Source: Phycisphaeraceae bacterium (GTDB lineage: Bacteria > Planctomycetota > Phycisphaerae > Phycisphaerales > UBA1924). Taken from it: 64,000 nucleotides of DNA. Location: positions 1,922,001-1,986,000 of the forward strand of contig JAHBWV010000001.1 of NCBI GenBank assembly GCA_019636845.1. Reading direction: 5' to 3'. Within the stretch, counting starts at the first letter, position 1, and the number at the start of each line of letters is the position of its first letter. Below are positions 35,204 through 42,118 of this stretch, piece after piece. The notes beneath the pieces were generated by a model, which had not been told where the DNA came from, did no database searches, and saw nothing but the letters and a program-made list of their open reading frames with translations. Made by a program: the position numbers and the translations under genes.

Positions 35204-36019
35204 ATGTACGAGCCGAACGCAAAAGACGTGATGATGCTCCGGAATAAGACCGGGCTCCCCATGATGGCCTGCAAGGCCGCGCTCATCGAGGCCACCGGCG
35301 ACCTCGAGAAGGCCGAAGAGATCCTCCGCAAACAGCTCAAGGGCAAGATGGAAAGCCGCACAGATCGCGTCGCAGGCGAAGGCCGCGTCTCGATCTCCAT
35401 CGGGAACGGCGCAGCATCCATCATCGAGTTCCGTGCAGAGACCGATTTCACCGCGAAGAACGAGAAGTTCGTCGCCGCCGCCCAGAAAATGGCCGACGAC
35501 GTGCTCAACGCCTCCGCAGCAGGACCGGTCGCCGAGTCGCCCGCAATCAAGGCACTCGTCGAAGACCTCAAGATCTCCACCGGCGAGAACTGCTCCTACG
35601 CACGCGGCGTCAAACTCACCGCCGCCGCCGGTGAGTCCTTCGGTTTCTACATCCACCACGACGGCAAGACCGGCGTCCTGATCAAGGCCTCCGGCTCGGT
35701 CTCGCAGGAAACCCTCAAGCAGATCGGCATGCATGTGACCGCAGCCGTCCCCCGCCCCCAGGGAATCACAGCCGACGACATCCCCGCTTCAATCGTCGAC
35801 AAAGAGCGTGCCTTCCGCATCGCTCAGGCCATGGAGTCCGGCAAGCCCAAAGAGATCGCTGAGAAGATGGTCGAGGGCGGCATGAAGAAGTTCTTCGCCG
35901 AGATCGCCCTCATGGAGCAGCCCTTCGTGGTTGACCCCACCAAGACCGTCAAGGACATCGTCGGCTCCAGTGGCAAGATCCTCCAGTTCCTCCGCTGGCA
36001 GGTCGGCGAACAGGTTTGA
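35204..36019 (+). CDS. tsf: Translation elongation factor Ts
   Basis: A 271-residue guanine-nucleotide exchange factor for EF-Tu. ATG 35204 follows AGGAGACGGAG; the frame upstream to 35012 is open but within rpsB. Family marks: the N-terminal UBA-like LRNKTGLPMMACKAALIEA, the signature TDFTAKNEKF, and C-terminal VDPTKTVKDI. Full length for bacterial EF-Ts. A strong terminator follows. Confidence 0.96.
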   Translation: MYEPNAKDVMMLRNKTGLPMMACKAALIEATGDLEKAEEILRKQLKGKMESRTDRVAGEGRVSISIGNGAASIIEFRAETDFTAKNEKFVAAAQKMADDVLNASAAGPVAESPAIKALVEDLKISTGENCSYARGVKLTAAAGESFGFYIHHDGKTGVLIKASGSVSQETLKQIGMHVTAAVPRPQGITADDIPASIVDKERAFRIAQAMESGKPKEIAEKMVEGGMKKFFAEIALMEQPFVVDPTKTVKDIVGSSGKILQFLRWQVGEQV

Positions 36020-36063
36020 ATCCGATCGACACGACCGCCTTTCCCAATGCCAGCAACCTTGGA

Positions 36064-36094
36064 GAAGCCCGGGACATCCCGGGCTTCTTTCTTT
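36064..36094 (+). terminator. Intrinsic terminator of tsf
   Basis: GAAGCCCGGGA (36064-36074) and TCCCGGGCTTC (36077-36087) form a perfect 11-bp stem followed by TTTCTTT, 45 bp after the tsf stop. Confidence 0.88.
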
Positions 36095-36132
36095 CCGCAA
36101 ACCCACACCTCCGCTCGCCGGTACCCTTGAGT

Positions 36133-36906
36133 ATGAACACCAACCCCGCGCTCACGCGTCGTGACCTCCTCACCTCCGCCGCTGCAATCGGAGGTCTCGC
36201 GGCCTTCTCCAGTGCCGCACTCGCTGGACAGCCCGGAACCGCGAACAAGCGGCCCTCGCTGCTCACGCCGTCCGAACTCGGCTGGGACTCCCAAACCGGC
36301 GAATACACCCTTCCGAAACTCCCGTACGCATACGACGCGCTCGAACCCCATCTCGACGCTCAGACCATGGAGATCCATCACTCCAGGCACCACGCCGGGT
36401 ACGTCCGCGGGCTCAACACCGCACTCGCCAAGCTCGCCGAGATCCGCGCCGGCTCCGGTGACGCGTCGCTCATCAAGCACTGGTCGCGCGAGGTCTCCTT
36501 CCATGGCGCGGGCCATATCAACCACTCCATCTTCTGGATCACCATGGCACCCTCTGCTGCAGGACATGGCGAACCCGAAGGTCCATTCGCCGATGCCATC
36601 GCGCGGGACTTCGGCTCCTTTGCCGCCTTCTCGACCCATTTCCAAGCCGCCGCCAACGCCGTTGAGGGCTCTGGCTGGTCCTGGCTTGTCCATGAACCCA
36701 CCGCAGACCGCCTGCTCGTGATCCAGGGTGAGAAGCAACAAGACATGATGCTCACAGGCGTCACCCCCCTACTCGGGGTTGATGTCTGGGAGCATGCCTA
36801 CTACCTCCGCTACCAGAACCGCAGAGCGGACTACGTCAAGGCCTACATGAACGTCGTCAACTGGGCTCGGGTCGCCCAGCACCTCGACTGGGCGAGAGGG
36901 AAGTGA
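36133..36906 (+). CDS. Tat-exported Fe/Mn superoxide dismutase
   Basis: A 257-residue protein that should convert superoxide to peroxide and oxygen outside the cytoplasm. The N-terminus TRRDLLTSAAAIGGLAAF is a Tat signal with the twin Arg and ends near ALAGQ, consistent with a folded metalloprotein being exported. The mature protein has the four metal ligands: His in MEIHHSRHHAGYV, His in HINHSIFW, and Asp and His in GVDVWEHAYYLRYQ. Iron versus manganese cannot be decided by eye. It is a single gene between two terminators; no strong ribosome site is visible before ATG 36133. Confidence 0.94.
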   Translation: MNTNPALTRRDLLTSAAAIGGLAAFSSAALAGQPGTANKRPSLLTPSELGWDSQTGEYTLPKLPYAYDALEPHLDAQTMEIHHSRHHAGYVRGLNTALAKLAEIRAGSGDASLIKHWSREVSFHGAGHINHSIFWITMAPSAAGHGEPEGPFADAIARDFGSFAAFSTHFQAAANAVEGSGWSWLVHEPTADRLLVIQGEKQQDMMLTGVTPLLGVDVWEHAYYLRYQNRRADYVKAYMNVVNWARVAQHLDWARGK

Positions 36907-37060
36907 TTCCTCCCCGGTCCGGCATCCGCTTCTATCTCAATGATCCTCAAGCACTTACCAAAAATCATGCAGATTCTGAAGATTTCTTGTCTCAACAGCT
37001 GGCAAAACAGAGAACTTGTGGCATCTTTACCGTGTCTTGTCTCTCTCTCCTCCTATGACT

Positions 37061-37100
37061 CGGCAGCGGGCGGAAGCACCTGTTGCCGGGTTTTCTTTTT
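37061..37100 (+). terminator. Strong plus-strand terminator 155 bp after the superoxide dismutase gene
   Basis: CGGCAGCGGG (37061-37070) pairs with CCTGTTGCCG (37079-37088; two G-U pairs) around an 8-base loop and is followed by GGTTTTCTTTTT. The distance from the stop at 36906 leaves a 150-nt, unusually AT-rich stretch in the transcript. No convincing ORF lies in 36907-37290; the short ORF at 36940 has no family-like features. Confidence 0.8.
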
Positions 37101-37221
37101 GGACCGCCTGATCCAGAGCACGCCAGAGCGGCTGTGATAGCAGGGTCTCGGTTCCTCACCCACCATTTCACCACCAACGACCACGGGCTGGCGAGCACGA
37201 TGTGGACATGCTCAAAGAGCA

Positions 37222-37246
37222 GCCGCCGCGTATACGACGCGGCGGC
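37222..37246 (-). terminator. GC-rich hairpin downstream of the HEAT-like gene
   Basis: GCCGCCGCGT (37222-37231) and ACGCGGCGGC (37237-37246) form a perfect 10-bp stem with a 5-base loop, 45 bp after the stop of the minus-strand gene ending at 37291. The following T-tract is weak. Confidence 0.5.
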
Positions 37247-37290
37247 CGGTGTGTACCTGATTCAGTTGAGTGTCAGCTTTTCCTCGCTGC

Positions 37291-39471
37291 TTATTCGCCG
37301 AGGAGAAGCGGGACGATGTCCCGGCTGCTGAGCCCGAGAGCCCCCATCAGACCAGCCGCGGCAGTCGCCTCGCTACCAGATGCAGACCTGGCCATCTGCA
37401 GGAGCCGCCCGACCTGACGCTCCTCGATGCGGTTCCCGTAGCGACGAGCAGACTCAGTCACCTTGCCCAAGAGAGCGACCCGCTGGCTGCCCGAAGCCGA
37501 CACCGCGGCGTCCATGATCGCGATCTGAGCCCGGGGCCTGTCGATCCTCGCGAGGACCTCGGCAAGCCGCAGTTGCAGTTCGCCGCTCGTGGATGAGAGC
37601 GCCTGAGAGAGCGGGGTCGTGGCATCGCCAACGTCAAAGACCGTGCTGCCAGCGACCGCAAGGTCGCGGAGTGCGGCGATCGAGCGCGATGCGTACTGCT
37701 GCGCCTCGTCGGCCCGGATCGGGCCGCCCGACGCCTGCTCAACCAACTGCTCAACACTCGCCGTGATCGCCTGATCCGCGACGCGTGCAGAACGGATCGC
37801 GACCATCGTCTGACGCGAGTACTCCGCTTGGAGGTCCGTGACATCCTGGGGCTGGGCGAGACCGAGCACCGGAGTCGCGAGCAACTTCGGGTTGCCGCGC
37901 GATTCCGCGATTGTCTCCTTGATCGACGACGCGGACTGCATCGCCACGATCAGATCCACGGCCGCTGCCTCGGCGATCGCGGTCGCGGCCGCAGCCAGCG
38001 TCGCTGCCGGAGGAGCAACCTGATATCCCATGGTTTCGAGCATCCCGCGCAGTCGCGGATACTCCTCGGCATCCCGAGTCAGAACAACTGCGTAACGCGT
38101 CCCCGCCTCGCGGATCGCACCACCGAGGATCGGAACCACGCGATCGGATCCAGCAAAGCCGCTCCTGGGCTGCGCCGAAGCCAGTGCGAGCGCCGCCTCG
38201 AACTGCACCCGACGATTCGGGTACGACAGCGCTTCGAGCAGCGGCTTGCGGGGTCCCTGCCCAGACCAGAGCGAATCCCCGCCCGCGGTGCGCTCGATGG
38301 CAGCGATCGCCAGGCGCGCCAGCGGCGTATCGCGATCATCCAGAGCCCTCGCGAGCACACGCTGGGAGGTGTCCGCGCCGGCCGCGACAGCGTAGTACAT
38401 CGCTTCGCGACGATTGGCGCCGTACGCGGGGTTGTCATATCCGACCGGCCCGTCGATCTCGCGCGAGAAGTTCGAGGCCACCCACAGAGCGATCGCCTCG
38501 GGATTCGCGGGATCGAGCGTCAGCGACCGTTCGGCCATCCGCATCGCCATGGCCTCGTGGAAGACCGGCGTCGCGATGCCTGTCATCACGAGGCCCAGAC
38601 CCGGATCGAACGACCACAGCAACTGGATCTCCTCGCCGGGAAAACTCGTCAGCTCGCTCCGCTCCTGGTAATAGGCGTCGGCAAGCTCGGCGTACCCCTT
38701 CGCGGCAGAGCCGCCCCGCTCGCCGCCGAGCCGAGCGATCGCGCGATCGCAAGCCGCCCGAACAGCCGGATTCGCGGTCTCCTTCCCGAGATCCTGCAGG
38801 AAAGGAATCGATGTCCGGTAGTTGATCAGCCCCATCACGTCGACGAGGCGCTCCTGAGCACCGGCATCGAGCCCCGGCAACGCGGTCGCAAGGGGGATGA
38901 TCGCCTGCCTGCCGAGATCAACCACGATGCGAGAGACCTCTGCCTGCAGCGCGGGGTTCGAGCGGTCAAGCAGCGCGTCGAGCAACTGAGGCATCGCGTA
39001 CTCGCCGGCGGTCAGCAGACGCTCACGCGCCAGGATCTTGCCACGCGCCGTCGTCGTCAGCATCTGGATGTTCTTGGCGATCTCTTCGGCCAGTCGCGCA
39101 CGCTCGAGCAGCCCACGCTCGTAGAGACGCAGCAGCCCCGCGGCAGTCGCCTCAAGCTCACCCATGCGGGTCCCCTTCGGGGCCGCCTGCGTGAACCGCT
39201 CGGTCTCGCCGCTCGATTCGACGAGATCCACAAACTCCGGGCCGGAAAGCCCGATCGCGAGAAGGTCATCGCCGACCGACTTGGCGAGGTCGGCTCGATC
39301 GATCCTGATGTAGTGGATGAAGTCCTTCAGAAGTTCCTGCTGCCTGAGTTCTTCGCGACGAGTCTCCTGGGCCGACGCGCTCAGCGTTGTGGGCGCGAGC
39401 AGTCCGAGAGGGCCGAGAGTGGTGACGGAGCAGGCAATGACAAGGGCGCGGGCGAGCGGCAGTTGACGCAC
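37291..39471 (-). CDS. Exported HEAT-repeat-like protein
   Basis: A 726-residue exported protein of unknown function. GTG 39471 is chosen since CAGGAG is eight bases upstream and the product starts with a signal peptide (VRQLPLARALVIACSVTTLG, cleavage near SASAQ). Most of the protein is alpha-helical repeats of HEAT type (RSNPALQAEVSRIVVDLGRQ, TANPAVRAACDRAIARLGG, LSYPNRRVQFEAALALASAQ). A central domain (residues ~490-600) with YAVVLTRDAEEYPRLRGMLE and AAAVDLIVAMQSASSIKET looks like a degenerate response-regulator receiver fold without clear phospho-Asp. Large periplasmic HEAT proteins of this type are common in planctomycetes. The gene is monocistronic. Confidence 0.8.
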   Translation of the reverse strand: MRQLPLARALVIACSVTTLGPLGLLAPTTLSASAQETRREELRQQELLKDFIHYIRIDRADLAKSVGDDLLAIGLSGPEFVDLVESSGETERFTQAAPKGTRMGELEATAAGLLRLYERGLLERARLAEEIAKNIQMLTTTARGKILARERLLTAGEYAMPQLLDALLDRSNPALQAEVSRIVVDLGRQAIIPLATALPGLDAGAQERLVDVMGLINYRTSIPFLQDLGKETANPAVRAACDRAIARLGGERGGSAAKGYAELADAYYQERSELTSFPGEEIQLLWSFDPGLGLVMTGIATPVFHEAMAMRMAERSLTLDPANPEAIALWVASNFSREIDGPVGYDNPAYGANRREAMYYAVAAGADTSQRVLARALDDRDTPLARLAIAAIERTAGGDSLWSGQGPRKPLLEALSYPNRRVQFEAALALASAQPRSGFAGSDRVVPILGGAIREAGTRYAVVLTRDAEEYPRLRGMLETMGYQVAPPAATLAAAATAIAEAAAVDLIVAMQSASSIKETIAESRGNPKLLATPVLGLAQPQDVTDLQAEYSRQTMVAIRSARVADQAITASVEQLVEQASGGPIRADEAQQYASRSIAALRDLAVAGSTVFDVGDATTPLSQALSSTSGELQLRLAEVLARIDRPRAQIAIMDAAVSASGSQRVALLGKVTESARRYGNRIEERQVGRLLQMARSASGSEATAAAGLMGALGLSSRDIVPLLLGE

Positions 39472-39939
39472 GTGAGACTCCTGAGGACCCGCAGCGCGGG
39501 AAGACACAAGAAACCAAGCCACACCGGGCACCGACGGGGCCACACGGGCCATCGCCGAACGCATCGAACTCAGGCCGCGCCGGCGGTCTGGCCAATACGT
39601 CCCGGTCCCTTCTCAGGATCCGAACGGACCCGTCGGAATGGGCCACCAATCTACACCCAGCCATGAAGCGGTGTCAATCGGACACGAACGGACACCCTCC
39701 CGCCCCTCCCACTCGTACCCTTCCATCTTCCCCCCATTGATAGGGCGATGACCCCTCTCTTCCGCCCCTGGCCCTTCGGGTGAGCCCCAGGTCCAGTGAA
39801 TTCCCCCCAATCACGTCCCAAAACCGGAACTTCATGCCCCTCAGGACCCGCACGATCAACTCAGGCCCCGCGTGGGTCGATGGAATGCGGCGCGGGTGGC
39901 TTGCACTCGCGATCACCCAGGTTGTGAGAGAGGTGACGC
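39472..39939. other. Divergent intergenic region, no gene seen
   Basis: 468 bp between the exported HEAT-like gene (minus) and the HTH-receiver gene (plus). No ORF with coding character on either strand. Tracts of C and the phrase CCCTTCGGGTGAGCCCCAGG give minor hairpins. Promoters for both neighbours must lie here, but no hexamer pair stands out. Confidence 0.5.
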
Positions 39940-40515
39940 ATGATGGAAAAAGAAGTGCTGACCACGGGCGAGGTTGCCAAGATCTGCAACGTTGCGCCCC
40001 GAACGGTCTCGAAGTGGTTCGACACGGGTTCCCTCAAGGGGTATCGCATCCCCGGTTCCAAGGACCGCCGGATCCCCGTCGGCGAGCTCGTCCGCTTCAT
40101 GAAGTCGCACGGTATCCCTCTGGAAGGGCTGTCGAGCGGGCGCACCAGGGTGCTGGTCGTGGATGCCGACCGCGAGGTCACCGACACACTGGCCCGGGTT
40201 CTTGCCGAGCAGACGAACTACGAGGCCCACTGCGCCAACACGGCGTTCGAGGCGGGCCTTGAGTGCGAGCGGTTCAAGCCGCATGTCCTCCTCCTTGACC
40301 TTCACCTCTCGGATGGCGATTCCCGTCGGGTTGCCGACGCCGTGCGTACCTCCAGCAATCTCCAGATGACCCGGATCGTTGCGATGTCGGGCAAGCTCAC
40401 CGACGGCCAGGCCCACGCTCTCCGCTCGCAGGGGTTCGACGACTTCCTGAAGAAGCCGTTCCAGGTCCGGCAGGTTGTCGCGGCGATCGAGGCCGCAACC
40501 AACATCGTTCATTGA
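39940..40515 (+). CDS. HTH (excisionase-like) plus receiver-domain regulator
   Basis: A 191-residue protein with the DNA-binding domain in front of the receiver, opposite to most response regulators. Residues ~6-60 are a MerR/excisionase-type helix-turn-helix (LTTGEVAKICNVAPRTVSKW). Residues ~70-185 are a receiver with the acidic VDADRE, the phospho-acceptor Asp in LLLDLHL, Ser in AMSGKL and Lys in FLKKPF. All switch residues are present, so it should be phosphorylated by a histidine kinase not in this window. ATG 39940 follows GAGAGGTG. A strong terminator follows. Confidence 0.9.
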   Translation: MMEKEVLTTGEVAKICNVAPRTVSKWFDTGSLKGYRIPGSKDRRIPVGELVRFMKSHGIPLEGLSSGRTRVLVVDADREVTDTLARVLAEQTNYEAHCANTAFEAGLECERFKPHVLLLDLHLSDGDSRRVADAVRTSSNLQMTRIVAMSGKLTDGQAHALRSQGFDDFLKKPFQVRQVVAAIEAATNIVH

Positions 40516-40599
40516 CCACGATCGGCCTTGCGGCGCGGTGGCGACGCAGGGCCGGACAAGCCACGGGCCGAAAGGCCCGACAGCCACCCCCACCCCATG

Positions 40600-40633
40600 C
40601 TCGCGGCCGCGTTCATTCGCGCCGCGAGCTTTT
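40600..40633 (+). terminator. Intrinsic terminator of the HTH-receiver gene
   Basis: CTCGCGGC (40600-40607) pairs with GCCGCGAG (40621-40628) and an inner CGC pairs around a TTCATT loop, followed by CTTTTC. A GNRA-capped hairpin CGGGCC-GAAA-GGCCCG lies just before it at 40564-40579. Confidence 0.8.
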
Positions 40634-40650
40634 CATTGGGCGATCGGCTC

Positions 40651-41742
40651 TCACTTTGCCGCGCTCATGTAGCGAGCCAGGATGTCCCGCGCGGCCTTGA
40701 GGTCGGTCTTGTCGATCATCTCCGTGACGGTGTGGATGTAGCGTGTTCCGACGGTGATCCCGACGGCACGTGCGCCGGCTGCTGCCTGCTGAGCGGCGGC
40801 TCCGTCCTGCCCGCCCGCGGCGAGGATCGATCGCTGGTACGGGATTTTGTGCTTCTTGGCCAGGGCCTCGATCTCAGCGACCAGCGCGTGATCGCTGATG
40901 AAAGAGCCGTCCTTGATGTGGAGCGCGAAGCCCTTTCCGTGGATGGAGACCGCTTCGCGATCGGGGACCCCGGGCGTGTCGCAGGCGAGCGTGACGTCGA
41001 TGCCGAGGCCGACATCCGGTTCAACGGCGTGCGAGGCGGTCTTGGCGCCGCGGAGGCCGACTTCTTCCTGCACGGTGAAGGCCACGACGATCTCGCAGGC
41101 GTGGCCGGTGCCCAGGCGGTCGAGTTCGCGGACGGACTCGATGCCGAGCCAGCACGCCACACGATTGTCCATCGCCTTGCTGACGAGCTTGTCCCCCACT
41201 TCTTCGAAGGGCTCGTGCATCACGACGTAGTCGCCGATCTTGACTTGCTTCTTGACCTTGTCGGCCGGCAGACCGATATCGACGAAGAACTCTTTGACAT
41301 CCGGCACCTTTGTGCGTTCCTCCGGTGCTGAGATGTGGATTGGACGCCCGCCGGGGTTCATCACGCCGACCAGGTCGCCGCCTTCGGTGCAGACAAGGAC
41401 CCGGCGCGAGAAGAGGTTCCGTGGGTCGAACCCGCCCGCGTTGTTCAGCCAGAGGAAGCCCTTGTCGTCGATGTGCGAGACGTAGAAGCCGATCTCGTCC
41501 ATGTGGCAGAGTTGCATCACGCGCAGGGGTCGGGTTGCGCCGCTCTTGCCGGTGCCTTTGCCGGTCTTTTTTTCGCTCTTCTGACGCGGTCCACGCGTGC
41601 AGATCAGTGAGCCCATGGCATCGATCCGGACCTCGTCGAAGAGCCCCTTGACCTCGGACTGGATCAGGGCTCGGACGCGCTCCTCGCGGCCGGGAACGCC
41701 GGGGGTCTGGCAGAGTCGCTTCAGTAGATTCGTGTTCAACAC
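40651..41742 (-). CDS. M42-family glutamyl aminopeptidase-like metallopeptidase
   Basis: A 363-residue cytoplasmic zinc aminopeptidase that would form dodecamers and trim N-terminal residues from peptides. Metal and catalytic motifs are present: CHMDEIGF, the bridging Asp in KAMDNRVA, the Glu pair in VQEEVGLRG, Asp in GIDVT, and the last His in YIHTVTEMID. A Lys/Gly-rich insertion (EKKTGKGTGKSG, about residues 57-68) is unusual. ATG 41742 gives MLNTNLLKRLCQTPGVPGRE, the usual family start. The M20 peptidase at 3.7 kb is an unrelated fold. Confidence 0.92.
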   Translation of the reverse strand: MLNTNLLKRLCQTPGVPGREERVRALIQSEVKGLFDEVRIDAMGSLICTRGPRQKSEKKTGKGTGKSGATRPLRVMQLCHMDEIGFYVSHIDDKGFLWLNNAGGFDPRNLFSRRVLVCTEGGDLVGVMNPGGRPIHISAPEERTKVPDVKEFFVDIGLPADKVKKQVKIGDYVVMHEPFEEVGDKLVSKAMDNRVACWLGIESVRELDRLGTGHACEIVVAFTVQEEVGLRGAKTASHAVEPDVGLGIDVTLACDTPGVPDREAVSIHGKGFALHIKDGSFISDHALVAEIEALAKKHKIPYQRSILAAGGQDGAAAQQAAAGARAVGITVGTRYIHTVTEMIDKTDLKAARDILARYMSAAK

Positions 41743-41825
41743 GTTCGCACCTCACGTTGGCCGGCTCGGCGCACCCGCGCGCCGGACCGGGATCGCCACT
41801 GTAGCGATTCGGCGCGCAAAAAGTT

Positions 41826-41855
41826 GCACGCCCGGTCCTCAGCAACCGGGCGTGC
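41826..41855 (-). terminator. Minus-strand terminator before the M42 gene
   Basis: GCACGCCCGGT (41826-41836) and ACCGGGCGTGC (41845-41855) form a perfect 11-bp stem. Read on the minus strand it is followed by AACTTTTTG, so it ends transcription from the right, that is, of the 42-residue ORF at 41883-42011. Confidence 0.82.
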
Positions 41856-41882
41856 GTCCCAAGACTGCGGGAAGTGGGCCGA

Positions 41883-42011
41883 TCACCACTGCCCGGCGTT
41901 GATCTCCGGCCGGTCGAAGTCGCGCCCGAGGATGCCGCGGCGGGGCGGCGGGTCATTGATGGCAGATGCGTGGTGTTGAGCGGGCGTGACGATCGGCACG
42001 GGAATCTCCAT
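41883..42011 (-). CDS. 42-residue small protein, unknown
   Basis: A short ORF starting ATG 42011: MEIPVPIVTPAQHHASAIND..., Pro-rich, ending RPEINAGQW. It has no membrane helix or signal. Support for it being real: it ends only 27 bp before a strong terminator on the same strand, an in-frame TGA lies four codons before the ATG so it is not the tail of a longer ORF, and its composition differs from the repeat region next to it. The ribosome site (AAGGGGTGAG) is a little far away. I recognise no family. Confidence 0.45.
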   Translation of the reverse strand: MEIPVPIVTPAQHHASAINDPPPRRGILGRDFDRPEINAGQW

Positions 42012-42118
42012 GGCAAACTGGGCTCACCCCTTTCTACGAAGGGGGTGGGCGGGTTCAGCAGCCAGGTGGAAAGTTCTGTGCCGGTCCGGCGGCGAATGGA
42101 GCCGGGGAAGGCAAGCGT

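Noticed and set aside
36940-37137. A 65-codon plus-strand ORF after the superoxide dismutase gene
   Set aside because: No ribosome site or family features, and it runs straight through the strong terminator at 37061-37100.
37828-39666. A 612-codon plus-strand ORF
   Set aside because: It is the mirror of the exported HEAT-like gene on the minus strand; the peptide is Arg/His/Gln-rich without any domain, whereas the minus strand has a signal peptide, a ribosome site and repeats.
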